The notes beneath the pieces are model-generated. The model made no database searches. It saw nothing but the letters and a program-made list of their open reading frames with translations, and was not told the origin of the DNA. Shown piece after piece: positions 1-9,360 of a DNA stretch of 64,000 nt. This stretch comes from Petunia secreta (lineage: Eukaryota > Streptophyta > Magnoliopsida > Solanales > Solanaceae). The DNA lies in NCBI GenBank assembly GCA_029990175.1, contig JARKIP010000021.1, positions 19,101,501-19,165,500 of the forward strand, read 5' to 3'. How positions within the stretch are numbered: the first letter of the stretch is position 1; each line of letters begins with the position of its first letter. A program made the position numbers and the translations under genes.

Positions 1-315
1 AATAGTCTCAACATAGCTAGGAATCACGTTCTTCAGCATTCCGGGAGGAGCGCCCAAGCTCTGGGCGGAGCGCCCCAAAAAGTGAGCAGTGGGGTGGCCT
101 AGGCGGGGCGTCCAGAGTTGGGGCGGAGCGCCCAGGCCTAGGCATCTTCAGGCGGAGCGCCTGGGTGACTGGGCTGCTCCCCTTGTACTTTGAGCACTCA
201 GAACGGCCTCCAATCGCTCCCTTCTTCTAGCCCCTTCCTCACCAAGTGTAGGTGTACTCCTTGGATCTCCCTAGCTTGGCTCCGAGTGAAGGGTCTCATG
301 GTTTGCCCCGCATCA
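1..315 (-). repeat. Partial 3' LTR of element A (U3 side)
   Basis: On the minus strand an AAGAAGGGGAGGA-type polypurine tract at 328-316 is followed by TGATG, taken as the LTR start at 315. The rest matches the first part of the element B LTR at 12410-12720. It is GC-rich, with several GGCGGAGCGCC-like palindromic motifs between about 40 and 170. The LTR continues left of the window, so neither its length nor a target duplication can be checked. Confidence 0.65.
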
Positions 316-566
316 TCCTCCCCTTCTTGAGAAGATTTCGTCCTCGAAATTGAAGCATTATTATCCAAGACCTCTTCATCACCTACATCCATAGGAACCA
401 AGTCACAAACATTGAAAGTATTAGAAACTTGATACTCACTTGGCAAGTCGACCACATAGGTGTTGTTGTTTATCTTTGAAAGCACTTGGAATGGGCCATC
501 TCCACGGGGTGCCAACTTCCCTTTCCTAAGGTTTGGAAACCTTTCTTTCCGGAAGTGCACCCACAT
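198..566 (-). pseudogene. Integrase C-terminal end, element A
   Basis: This 122-residue open stretch begins inside the C-terminal domain of a Ty3/gypsy integrase (GPY/F-type segment with FRKERFP and DGPFQVLSKINNN). It ends in an acidic and polar tail containing PFTRSQAREIQ, which lies in the LTR. The integrase zinc-binding and DDE core parts are absent. The first residue in frame is only the point where a deletion joins protease sequence to integrase sequence in another frame, so this is not an independent gene. The equivalent intact segment is at about 12160-12530 on the plus strand. Confidence 0.8.
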
Positions 567-2356
567 TCACTAAGCCATTGCAATCGATATGGCTTGGGGT
601 GCTTCACGGTAGGCAACTTCAATTGGGTTATAAGAGATTGACTCACAACATTATCACAACTCCCGGAGTCAATGATCATAGAGCATACAGTACCCTTAAC
701 GCGACATCTAGCATGGAAAAGGTTTTCTCTTTGCAAGGTTTCACCATCCTCCACAATCATAGCTCCTAAGCTCCTCCTCACTACTAGAAAAGTATGAGGT
801 TCCTCATCCTCCACCGTGTCATCTTGATCATCCTCCTCTACTCCCTCATCTCCCTCTACTCCCTCATCATCCTCCGGTTCACTCTCTTGTTCATATGCAT
901 TTTCACCAACAAGAACCATGGTCCTCTTCGTAGGACACTCCTTAGCAAAGTGTCCATACCCCTTGCATTTGTGACATTAAATGGAAGAAGAAGTAGGAGT
1001 ATTCAATTGGGTTTTAGAATTACCTCCCACATTGGGTGTGTACTTCTCAAACGGCTTCTTCACATCTTTGCTAGCACTTGCTCCATTAGGGCCACTTGCA
1101 TTTGTGAATCTTGCATTGGGAGTAGGATTTTTCCAATCCTTTGACTTGTTCATGGAGGTAGTAGTGTTGCTCTTGTAACGGTTGGACTTCTCTTTCTCAA
1201 GCCATTGATCCGCTTGAATAGCGGCATCAAGAACTTCTTGAAGCGAAAGATAAGCATGCAATCTCAATTGTGAAGCTATGCCATAGCTCAAACCATTCAT
1301 GAAACGGATCACGGCTTGCTCTTCATCTTCGGTGTCCATATCTAAGGCCATTCGAGTTCTTTCAAACTCATCATAATACTCATGCACCGTTTTGACACCT
1401 TGTTTCAACTCATAAAGTTTCTTGAGTTGTTCTTGCCGATATCTTGGAGTGATGTACTTGATACTCATGATACCCTTCAAGTCATTCCAACCTACATTCA
1501 CGGGAACCCCCGCTCTCCTCCTTGATCTCTTGACGGATTCCCACCAAGTAGATGCATAGGATTCAAAGGATGAAATAGCATAGGTACCTTTCTTCTCATC
1601 GGTCATCTCATTTGTGTCAAACAATCTCTCCATGTGTAGTACCCATTCAATGTAAGCCGCCGGATCACAATTTCCTTTAAAGGATGGGAGATTAAGCTTC
1701 ACACTATTGATGTTGGTGTTGTCACGACCCCCACGGAAAGGCTCCGGTTGGCCCCCATAGTGATCTTCATTCACACCATACTCCCTTCTAGCATTCCCAC
1801 CAACATACCCCATAGGTGGCCCTCGACCTCGGCCCCTACCTCTATCCATATTTCGACCCCAATTCATACCTCGCCTTGGTTGAAAGTGATCATCAAACCC
1901 ATACATATCATCTCCATAATCGGCTTCCTCCCCTTCTTGAGCTTCATCGGCTTGCTCAAGAGGTTGCACATTTCGGATGGGTCTTGGTAGTGGAATGTTT
2001 CTTGGGGGGTTATCCAAGATACGGGGAATGCCCGTTCGTTGGGTATTGCCCAACACTTGATCAAGTCTCTCTCGATCATCCTTTACCCGTTGTTGATTGA
2101 GCAATTCAATGACATGGCTAACTTGCTCCGGGGTAAAGTTAGGAGTACTTGAGACTTCAACTTGGACACTCGGGGTCCCTTTCTCAACTTGGACACTCGG
2201 GGTTCCTTTCTCCGATTGGACATTGGAAGTCCCTTGCTCAACTAGAGCACTAGAGTTCACCCTCTCAAGGCTTTCAATCCTCAAGTTCATACTATCCAAT
2301 TTGGCAAGGATAGTAGCAAGGGCACTCTTTGCAAAATCCTCTCCTTCGGAAGACAT
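556..2356 (-). pseudogene. gag-protease of element A with nonsense mutation
   Basis: The start at 2356 (MSSEGEDF) is chosen because upstream in-frame residues look like untranslated leader. In order the protein shows a short coiled coil (residues about 15-35), a repeated EKGTPSVQ segment, an RG-rich stretch, the gag core around PAAYIEWVLHMERLF, a CCHC knuckle (CHKCKGYGHFAKEC), an acidic linker and the retropepsin start with DSG. A TAA at 979-977 replaces the CAA seen in element B immediately before the knuckle, so translation would stop before RNA binding and protease. After WLSECG the sequence jumps to integrase out of frame. DSG is followed by SCDN where element B has SCAN. Confidence 0.85.
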
Positions 2357-2803
2357 TGTACCTACACAAGTAACAAACGTTAGTAAAACAACCTCACACA
2401 TTCCCTCACTTGAGATCACTCGGTTCTCTCGTTTAGTGGTGGTGGCTATTTCACTCGACTTGTAGTTCCAAAGCTTCTCGTAGATGAGTAGCAATTCCTC
2501 AACTCAACCAAACTATTCACGAGTCAAGCACACTCCGGGGTGAGTGGAGTTAATAGGACTCAATGAAAGCTAGGCACTTTGAAGTGAGGACTTGAATCAA
2601 AAAGAGTCTAGGAATCTTCTTGGAATTCTACTCTCCAACTAATGCACGAATCAACCTAAAAGCAATGAAAGATTAGTGCTAATTAAGTAGAAGGATTACT
2701 TAGATAGGCACTAATAAGAGATTAGGCAACAAAGAACAAGCAAACCTAGAAGAAACTACCCAAAAACAACCCTTCAGGATGTTAGGCGGAGCACCCAAGG
2801 CTT
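2357..2803 (-). other. 5' leader of element A; no LTR recognised
   Basis: This is non-coding sequence upstream of gag on the minus strand. I searched for the TGGTATCAGAGC-type initiator-Met primer site usual for chromoviruses, and for the end of the element B LTR, and found neither. A GGCGGAGCACCC motif at about 2784 resembles the GC-rich motifs of the LTR. Just after it, at about 2804, the sequence changes abruptly to plus-strand gag of element B. Confidence 0.5.
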
Positions 2804-3920
2804 GCTTATCCTTCGCTTCAAGAAGTTCTTGATGCCGCTATTCAAGCCGATCAATGGCTTGAGAAAGAGAAGTCCAACCGTTACAAGAGCAACACTTCTA
2901 CCTCCATGAACAAGTCAAAGGATTGGAAAAATCCTACTCCCAATGCAAAATTCACAAATGCAAGTGACCCTAGTGGAGCAAGTGCTAGCAAAGATGTGAA
3001 GAAGCTGTTTGAGAAGTACACACCCAATGTGGGAGGTAATTCTAAAACCCAATTGAATACTCCTACTTCTTCTTCCATTCAATGTCACAAATGCAAGGGG
3101 TATGGACACTTTGCTAAGGAGTGTCCTACGAAGAGGACCATGGTTCTTGTTGGTGAAAATGCTTATGAACAAGAGAGTGAACCGGAGGATGATGAGGGAG
3201 TAGAGGAAGATGAGGGAGTAGAGGAGTATGATCAAGATGACACGGTGGAGGATGAGGAACCTCATATTTTTCTAGTTATGAGGAGGAGCTTAGGAGCTAT
3301 GATTGTGGAGGATGGTGAAACCTTGCAAAGGGAAAACCTTTTCCATGCTAGGTGTCGTGTCAAAGGTGTTGTGTGCTCTATGATCATTGACTCCGGGAGT
3401 TGTGCTAATGTTGTGAGTCAATCTCTTATAACCCAATTGAAGTTGCCTATCGTGAAGCACCCCAAGCCATATCGATTGCAATGGCTTAGTGAATGTGGGG
3501 AGCTAAAGGTAGTGAAGCAAGCAATGATCAAGTTCAAAATGGGTAGTTATGTTGATGAATACTTGTTCGACGTTGTGCCCATGCAAGCTTGCCACCTTCT
3601 CTTTGGAAGGCCTTGGCAATTTGATCGACAAGCGGTTCATGACGGGCGTGTCAACACTTACACGCTCCAACATGAAGGAAGGAAATTTGTGTTGAAGCCC
3701 CTAACTCCCAAACAAGTGAGTGATGACTACAATCGGATGAGGGAGTTGAGGGAGGTGGCAAAGGCCAAGTCAATCATCGAGACTAGCCCTTTGTCTAAAA
3801 GCATGGTGGCAATCCCACCTTCTTCTTCTACCGGTGGCATTTGTGCCATGATGCAACCGGGCGAGGTCTTAAAAGGGAATGATGGCACTAAGTTTCTCCT
3901 ATGCCTAGTGCAAAAAGTTA
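2804..3920 (+). pseudogene. gag C-terminus and protease fragment, element B
   Basis: The frame enters in the middle of gag (EVLDAAIQADQWLEKEK) and continues through the CCHC knuckle CHKCKGYGHFAKEC, an EDDEGVEED acidic linker and retropepsin with DSGSCANVVS. It reaches the linker before RT (AKSIIETSPLSKSM, GICAMMQPGEV). It is open across the site where element A carries a stop. The frame is then broken by the inserted LTR element: the retroelement match fades around 3920, and the following residues to 4066 are LTR sequence read by chance. RT, which should follow, is missing here. Confidence 0.85.
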
Positions 3921-5233
3921 TGTTTGGCATTTTATGCCTATATTTCCTTAATATTTCCGCATGTTTGAGCTTTTTATTCGCCCGTTTTATAGTTTATGAA
4001 TGTGGTTTTGCACTAATTTTATGTCGTGTGTATGTAGGTTGTTATGCGGTGCAAGTGGAGCTTTAAAGAGCATGATCGAGCAAGAAAAGATTGGAGTTTG
4101 ATTGAGGATTGGATCGAGCACACGAAGGCACAACACGAAGCGAGCAAAGGAGCAAGGGACCAGAAAATTGGCCTAGCGCTTTTGGGAATGTGGGACGCCA
4201 CTTATAGCGCCCAGTGCCCAGCGCTTTTACCAACGTGGGGCGCCCCAAAAGCGCCCAAAGTTTGGCGTGTTCTGGTTGTCCCAGCGCGGTCGGGGGCGCG
4301 GGGCGCCCGTTATAGCGCCCCTGGAGCGGATTTTGACTTCCTAGTTCGTCTAGGCTTAGGTCTAACTTATTACTAGGTGTTTGTAAACCCTATAAATACA
4401 CTTTTACTTAGTTTTTTATGGGAGTTCAGACTTTGGAGCAAGTTTTGGAGGAGAGGGGAGGAGCCCTAGATGTCTTCTACACAAGTTCTTTCTCTTTTTC
4501 TCTTATTCTTCTCCTTAATTCTATAGTTTGTTCGTTCTAGGGTTAGAGTAAATACATGAAGGTTGATGGTTGAAAGTTGATTTCTATATATTGATTTACC
4601 ATTATGGATTGTTTATTCTTTCTTGATAATAATTGTTTGATTATTGAGGCCTGATAATTGAACACTATCTATGGTTTTTAGATTGAACTCGAAAGAGGGA
4701 ATTTAATTACGCAATAAGAAAGAATAGGACTAGTTTGTGAACCCGGGCATCGGGGAACCAATTTGTGAGTAGGATAGACATATACTTGCTCGCCTAGTTT
4801 AACTCATTACAGAATTCGTTAATGCGTGCACGTGATTCAACCCATAGACATATAGGGATTGGAGTAGCCTGCATAGACCGTGAAGAATCGAAAGGTTTTC
4901 ACGGGTACAATTAACCTGTTAGTTAGCAATCTAGTAAATCAAGAAGTAGGATCAACTGGAAAACTCAACTAGATTGTTCGTAGCTCTGACCCTGGACCGT
5001 TTCTTCTTTATTGATAACAACTATAGTCTGCTCTCGAATACTTGATTTCAGTTACTTGTTTTAATTACTGCATTTAGTTAGTAAAATCTCAACCATTGGA
5101 AAAAGATCCCTGAATAGTCCTTAGGAAATTGTTTGCTAGAATTTAGTCTTAATAGTCCTCGTGGGAACGATACTCTACTTATCACTTTATTACTTGTCGA
5201 CCACGTATACTTGCGTGTGCGTTGGGTGCAACA
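3921..5233 (+). repeat. 5' LTR of the nested element
   Basis: It begins TGTTTGG and ends TGCAACA, giving TGTT/AACA ends, and is followed after six bases by a primer site. A TATAAATA box lies at 4391-4398. Upstream of it, at about 4160-4330, is a cluster of GCGCC/GGCGC motifs. Reading frames within the LTR (for example 4044-4376) look accidental. Confidence 0.75.
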
Positions 5234-5239
5234 AGTTTT

Positions 5240-5257
5240 TGGCGCCGTTGCCGGGGA
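5240..5257 (+). promoter_or_regulatory. Primer-binding site, tRNA-Asp type
   Basis: TGGCGCCGTTGCCGGGGA is complementary to the 3' end of plant tRNA-Asp, including the CCA. It begins six bases after the LTR end and fixes both the LTR boundary and the element orientation. Confidence 0.85.
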
Positions 5258-5349
5258 CTAATTACGGACTGATTTCTTTTTGAACGATTACTTATTTTCT
5301 ATTCAGGTTTAATTTTTGTTTAGTTTAGTATTGTGTTACTTGTCTTATC

Positions 5350-6339
5350 ATGGCATCTTTTAATGAAAATTGGTCGAGTGGTTGTAATTCTAATTTTGAT
5401 GATCTCTGCCTACTTTGCGGAGGAACCCACTTGTGGAAAAATTGTCCAACTCTTTCAACCCTACGAGACTGGTTATGTGAATTTTCTACCACCTTTGATT
5501 GGAATTTCTGTAAATTATGTGGTGGTCAGTGGAATGATTGTCCTAAGTGTCATACTCCCTCCTCTATCAATGTGTGTGATGTTTCTAATGATATTTGTGA
5601 GTTTGACAGGAGCGATAAAGTGCAGGTTGTTAGCGAAACTTGGCTAATGGAGCAAGCCAAACTCTTAGAAGCTTATGGCGATTTCAGGAGCGAACTTACA
5701 AATATGACGAGGCAATTTATGGAAGAAAGAGTTGTGCTGGGGCAAGAGATCGACGAATTTGGCTTGACTATTCACGACTTGGAGGAGAATTTGAGTGATA
5801 TGGTTGAGGTGTCTGAAGCTCAATTATCAGTTGTCGTGATTAGTAGATTTGAGATAGAAGCGCTTAGAAGCCAATTTGAGGAGCAAAAAGTGGAATTCCT
5901 ACCATTCGACCCAATAGCAGTTGATGATGCCAAGGTTGAGGAAATCACATTAGAGTCAAGTGAGGAAATAGAAAACATCATATTTGAGGACTCTAGTGTG
6001 TGTGCAAGTGAGGGTGTCAAAAGTAATGCAACTTTAGAATTGAAGCGCATTGGACCTCATTCCAATCATTTTTCAACATTGTGTTTGGATGGTGACATGA
6101 AAATTGAGCCACCCGAGCCTATGAAGAAACCAAGGGAGGAGGAACAAGGTGCTTATATTTTAAAGTTTGTGATACCGAGGAGACAAAACGACATCCCTCA
6201 TGTAAAGGCCAAGAAGTGTAAAATGCGACAATGGTTACTTGGTCCTTTTATATTTTTACCACCACCCCAATACCATAGTCATAAGCTTGAGGCAAAGTTG
6301 GGGATTCAATTCATTAGTTCAAGGTGGAGACAAAAGTGA
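5350..6339 (+). CDS. Unusual zinc-finger and coiled-coil ORF of the nested element
   Basis: This 329-residue ORF is complete, starting at MASFNENW 90 bases after the primer site. Residues about 15-80 hold two cysteine clusters. One is knuckle-like (CLLCGGTHLWKNC, CX2CX3HX4C) and the other is CKLCGGQWNDCPKC. Residues about 105-240 are rich in E, L and Q and are probably helical or coiled. The C-terminus is basic (RRQNDIPHVKAKKCKMRQW). No gag core, protease, RT or integrase motif is visible. The position after the primer site and the zinc clusters suggest a gag-like RNA-binding role, but I do not recognise the protein and assign no function. Confidence 0.55.
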   Translation: MASFNENWSSGCNSNFDDLCLLCGGTHLWKNCPTLSTLRDWLCEFSTTFDWNFCKLCGGQWNDCPKCHTPSSINVCDVSNDICEFDRSDKVQVVSETWLMEQAKLLEAYGDFRSELTNMTRQFMEERVVLGQEIDEFGLTIHDLEENLSDMVEVSEAQLSVVVISRFEIEALRSQFEEQKVEFLPFDPIAVDDAKVEEITLESSEEIENIIFEDSSVCASEGVKSNATLELKRIGPHSNHFSTLCLDGDMKIEPPEPMKKPREEEQGAYILKFVIPRRQNDIPHVKAKKCKMRQWLLGPFIFLPPPQYHSHKLEAKLGIQFISSRWRQK

Positions 6340-8228
6340 TGAAGTTGTTTTCGTCGTGCCACGACGTTAATTAAGGCGCTTCTTGGGAGGCAACCCAATT
6401 TGCTTGCTTTACTTTTATTTATTTTTATTATTATTTTTATAGTTGTATATTACTTTGGGTGATTTTTTTGGATTGCAGGTTCATGTAATGTAAAGTTTAA
6501 GTGTGGGGTGTCCTCACCCCCTTGCCTAATATTGATGACCTGTTGGGGGAAGTCTGAGTACCTCATGTTATACGGACGCTTGGTGGGTTCGTGATAGAGA
6601 TGGTGTCACTGCTAGCGCCAAAGGCTAGATCTTTCGGCCTTCAGGGAAGTTCCTTAACTCTTGTACTTTATTTTTAGCACTGAGGACAGTGCTTAGTTTA
6701 AGTGTGGGGTGGGGGAACTACCCTATATCTATTTTTGAGGTTAGGGATGCATGTACCGTAGGATTTTCTTTTGTCACTTGACTTTGTTTTGATTTGTTTC
6801 TTGCTTTAATATATGAAAAAAAAATATTAGAAAACCAATGAAAAAGTCCAAAAAGATTTTCCTTTTAGTTTTATTAGTGGTACATGTCATCCACCCCGTG
6901 GTTTTTCTTATGACCTCGGTTCTTTTCCACGGGGAGGCCTTTGAACCAGGTAGTTTTTATTTTTAGGATTAGAATAGTTAGTTATAGGTGGCCCTAGACG
7001 AAAGGAATAGGTAGAATGCTATGTGCCTTTGATTTGTTTGATACCGGTGGACTTGAATTGATGGCATGTGCTATTTGTGGTGTCCTTGGGTTTTAATTGT
7101 GATGCATGCCTATGAAAAATTGGAACGACCCCCTTGAGATGCTTGAGTCCATTTGCTTGACTTTATTGTGAACCTTTGTGCATTAGTGCTTAATTTTCCA
7201 CAAGTTGCATTCTAGACGCTTAGTTGAGAGTTGTTGATGGAACCTTTTTGTGTGGATCGTGTGCAATGTGTGTTGTGAGAGGCATGTTCTTGTTTACTCC
7301 ATGTTGCATATTAATGCCTAGAACTTGCCCCGTGTGTGTGCAAAGCGAAATCCTAGGTTTGCTCTAGTTGGAAAATGATACAGGCCTTCTTTTGATTTGC
7401 CTACCTTACATATACACCTTGGAAAAAAAAATTGTTGTGATTCCTTTGACCCTTTTTGTTGGCACCCACACCCCGAGCCTACCCATTTGTTCTAAATTGT
7501 CTCTTTTGGCCCTTTACTCCTTAAGCACTTTATTGATATTGTGTTGTTATTTTGGAGTTGTGGTTGGATGTTGGGAGGTTTTTTAGTGGAGCTAATGAAG
7601 GGGAATAATTGTTAAAAATTGTGAAGTAGTGAAAAGCATTGGCAAGGTTGGAAGATAATGAAATAGAAAAAGAAAAAAATAGCAAAGTTGAAAAGAAAGA
7701 AAAAAATTGTGGAAAAAGAAATAAAAAGAGAAAAGAATATCCATTCCTTGCTAGTGTGTGCTTAAAAATAAAAATGCTACTTGTTGAGAAGGGGTGTGTG
7801 TGAAAGTTGTTGATTGGGTGGCTTTGATGAGAATTGTGTTTGGAATAATTGTGATGTATTAAAGTGCTTAGGGAGGTAGTCACTATTACCATATGTATCC
7901 TACCCGCCCCTTAGCCTACATTACGACCTTTCTAAAGTCCTAGTTAATCCCGATTGGAGTGAGCTTACATTAGTGGAGTCCTACACTACGGGCAAGCCTA
8001 TGGTACGTTGTGTGTGACATGTGAGACTTTCATGAGAGTGAGTGAATTCATTTGTATTGCCCCCGTTCTATTCATTATATTGATTGTTGTGTGTGATTTT
8101 TAGGGGGTACTCTTTTGCTTCATATTGGTGAGGGCACGTGTTTTGCATGAAATAGGTGAAGTTGATGGTTCTTGGTTGAGTAGATAGGTGTGATTTTGTG
8201 GGAGCATGGTTGCATTAAGTTGAGTTCA
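6340..8228 (+). other. Non-coding body of the nested element
   Basis: I see no gene. The phrase CTTGGGAGGCAACCCAA occurs at about 6382-6398. The G-rich phrase TTTAAGTGTGGGGTG occurs twice (about 6497 and 6700), the second time extended to GGGGTGGGGGAAC like a polypurine tract, but no LTR follows it. An A-rich purine stretch lies at about 7645-7740. At 8229 the sequence switches abruptly to RNase H of element B. Confidence 0.6.
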
Positions 8229-9360
8229 TTGAGTCTTTTCCCTATGTTATCCAATACAAGAAAGGGAAAGACAATGTTGTGGCGGATGCGCTTTCTAGAA
8301 AGTTCGCTCTAGCCACCACTCTCACCTCTAAGCTTATGGGTTTTGAGAGCATTAAATTGATGTATGCTCATGACCCGAAGCTCAAGAGCATCCATGAAGC
8401 TCTAGAAAAGGGGGAGAGAGTTGAGAAATACCAATGGGTTAATGGATATATCTTTAAGAATGGTAAAGTGTGCATACCCGAGTCCTCATGGAGGGAATTG
8501 CTTGTGCAAGAGGTACATTGTGGAGGACTCATGGGTCACTTTGGTAGGGACAAAACCTTTGCCATCCTTCGGGAACAATTCCATTGGCAAAAAATGGGGA
8601 CCCATGTTGAGAGACTTTGCAACTCTTGTCTTGAGTGCAAGGTTGCTAAGTCCAAGTCGAACCCCCATGGTTTGTATACCCCACTCCCCGTACCTACTAG
8701 TCCGTGGTTGAATATCTCAATGGACTTTGTCATGGGTTTACCAAGGACTAGGGGGGCCATGATAGCATTTATGTTGTTGTGGATAGGTTCTCCAAAATGG
8801 CTCATTTCATTCCGTGTAGAAAATGTGATGATGCACAACATGTTGCTACCTTGTTTATTGATAATGTTTTGAAATTGCATGGTGTGCCTCAAACCATAGT
8901 GAGTGATAGGGACACTAAGTTCCTAAGTCATTTTTGGAGGAGTTTATGGGGTGCCCTTGGCACCAAACTCTTGTTTTCTACGTCCCACCACCCCCAATTT
9001 GATGGGCAAACCGAAGTGGTGAACCGAACCTTGGGTGCTCTTCTTAGAGCCATGAATCGAGGTAAGGGTGGGACTTGGATAGATAAGCTACCTCTTATGG
9101 AGTTTGCCTACAATCGAATCGTGCACCGGATGATTGGCATGACTCCATTCGAGTGTGTGTATGGTTTTAACCCCTTGATTCCCCTTGATCTAACCCCTTT
9201 TCCAAGGGAAATGGTTGTTAATTTTGAAGGTAAAGCTAGAGCCAAGGCGTTGATGGAGCTACATGCTAAGGCGAAGAAGAACTTGGAGGAAGCTTATGCA
9301 AAGGTAGCCTCCAAGAAGAACAAGGGACGCAAGAAGGTGGAACTCAAGAAGGGTGACTGT
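8229..9360 (+). pseudogene. Displaced RNase H end and integrase copy
   Basis: The segment starts in the last part of RNase H (FPYVIQYKKGKDNVVADALS), continues through the integrase zinc finger (H and H around CGGLMGHFG, then CNSC) and the DDE core (MDFVMG, VSDRDTKF, QTEVVNRTLG). It ends at KKVELKKGD. At 9359-9361 integrase passes in frame into protease-linker sequence (PMQACHLLFGRPW), so one frame from 8779 to 10449 encodes integrase, protease end and RT in an abnormal order. A one-base loss in the G run near 8752 separates RNase H and integrase frames, exactly as in the second copy at about 11550. By eye it differs from 11027-12157 at only a few positions. Confidence 0.85.

Larger units (their letters stand above)
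1..2803 (-). mobile_element. CRM-like Ty3/gypsy element A, internally deleted
   Basis: Read on the minus strand, this holds a leader (2803-2357), gag (2356 onward), a protease fragment, an abrupt join to the end of integrase (about 567), a polypurine tract (328-316) and the start of a 3' LTR (315-1, cut by the window edge). RT, RNase H and most of integrase are missing. The gag-protease part and the integrase end match element B (2804-13118) closely in opposite orientation. The clade call is CRM chromovirus because the pol frame runs on past the polypurine tract into an LTR beginning TGATG, which is characteristic of CRM elements. No phylogeny was run. No 5' LTR or primer-binding site was found before the join at 2803. 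Confidence 0.8.
3921..8228 (+). mobile_element. Nested non-autonomous LTR element (LARD/Athila-like), 3' truncated
   Basis: This comprises a 1.3 kb 5' LTR, a primer site complementary to tRNA-Asp, one unusual ORF and about 1.9 kb of non-coding sequence. No RT, RNase H or integrase is present, and there is no second LTR before the host retroelement resumes at 8229 in RNase H. The uninterrupted host copy reads through the insertion point as aggta/tgatcc (near 9706). The left flank here is agtta/TGTTTGG, consistent with a 5 bp target site whose right copy went with the missing 3' end. The deletion therefore also removed the RT of the host element. The tRNA-Asp primer site is typical of the Athila/Tat side of Ty3/gypsy; the exact family is not assigned. 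Confidence 0.75.

Noticed and set aside
4044..4376. 110-residue frame inside the nested element LTR
   Set aside because: It lies across the U3 region upstream of the TATA box and has no recognisable domain; probably chance.
8745..8760. Programmed -1 frameshift between RNase H and integrase
   Set aside because: No slippery heptamer with a downstream structure is evident, and single-frame pol is normal in this clade. Shared loss of one G is simpler.
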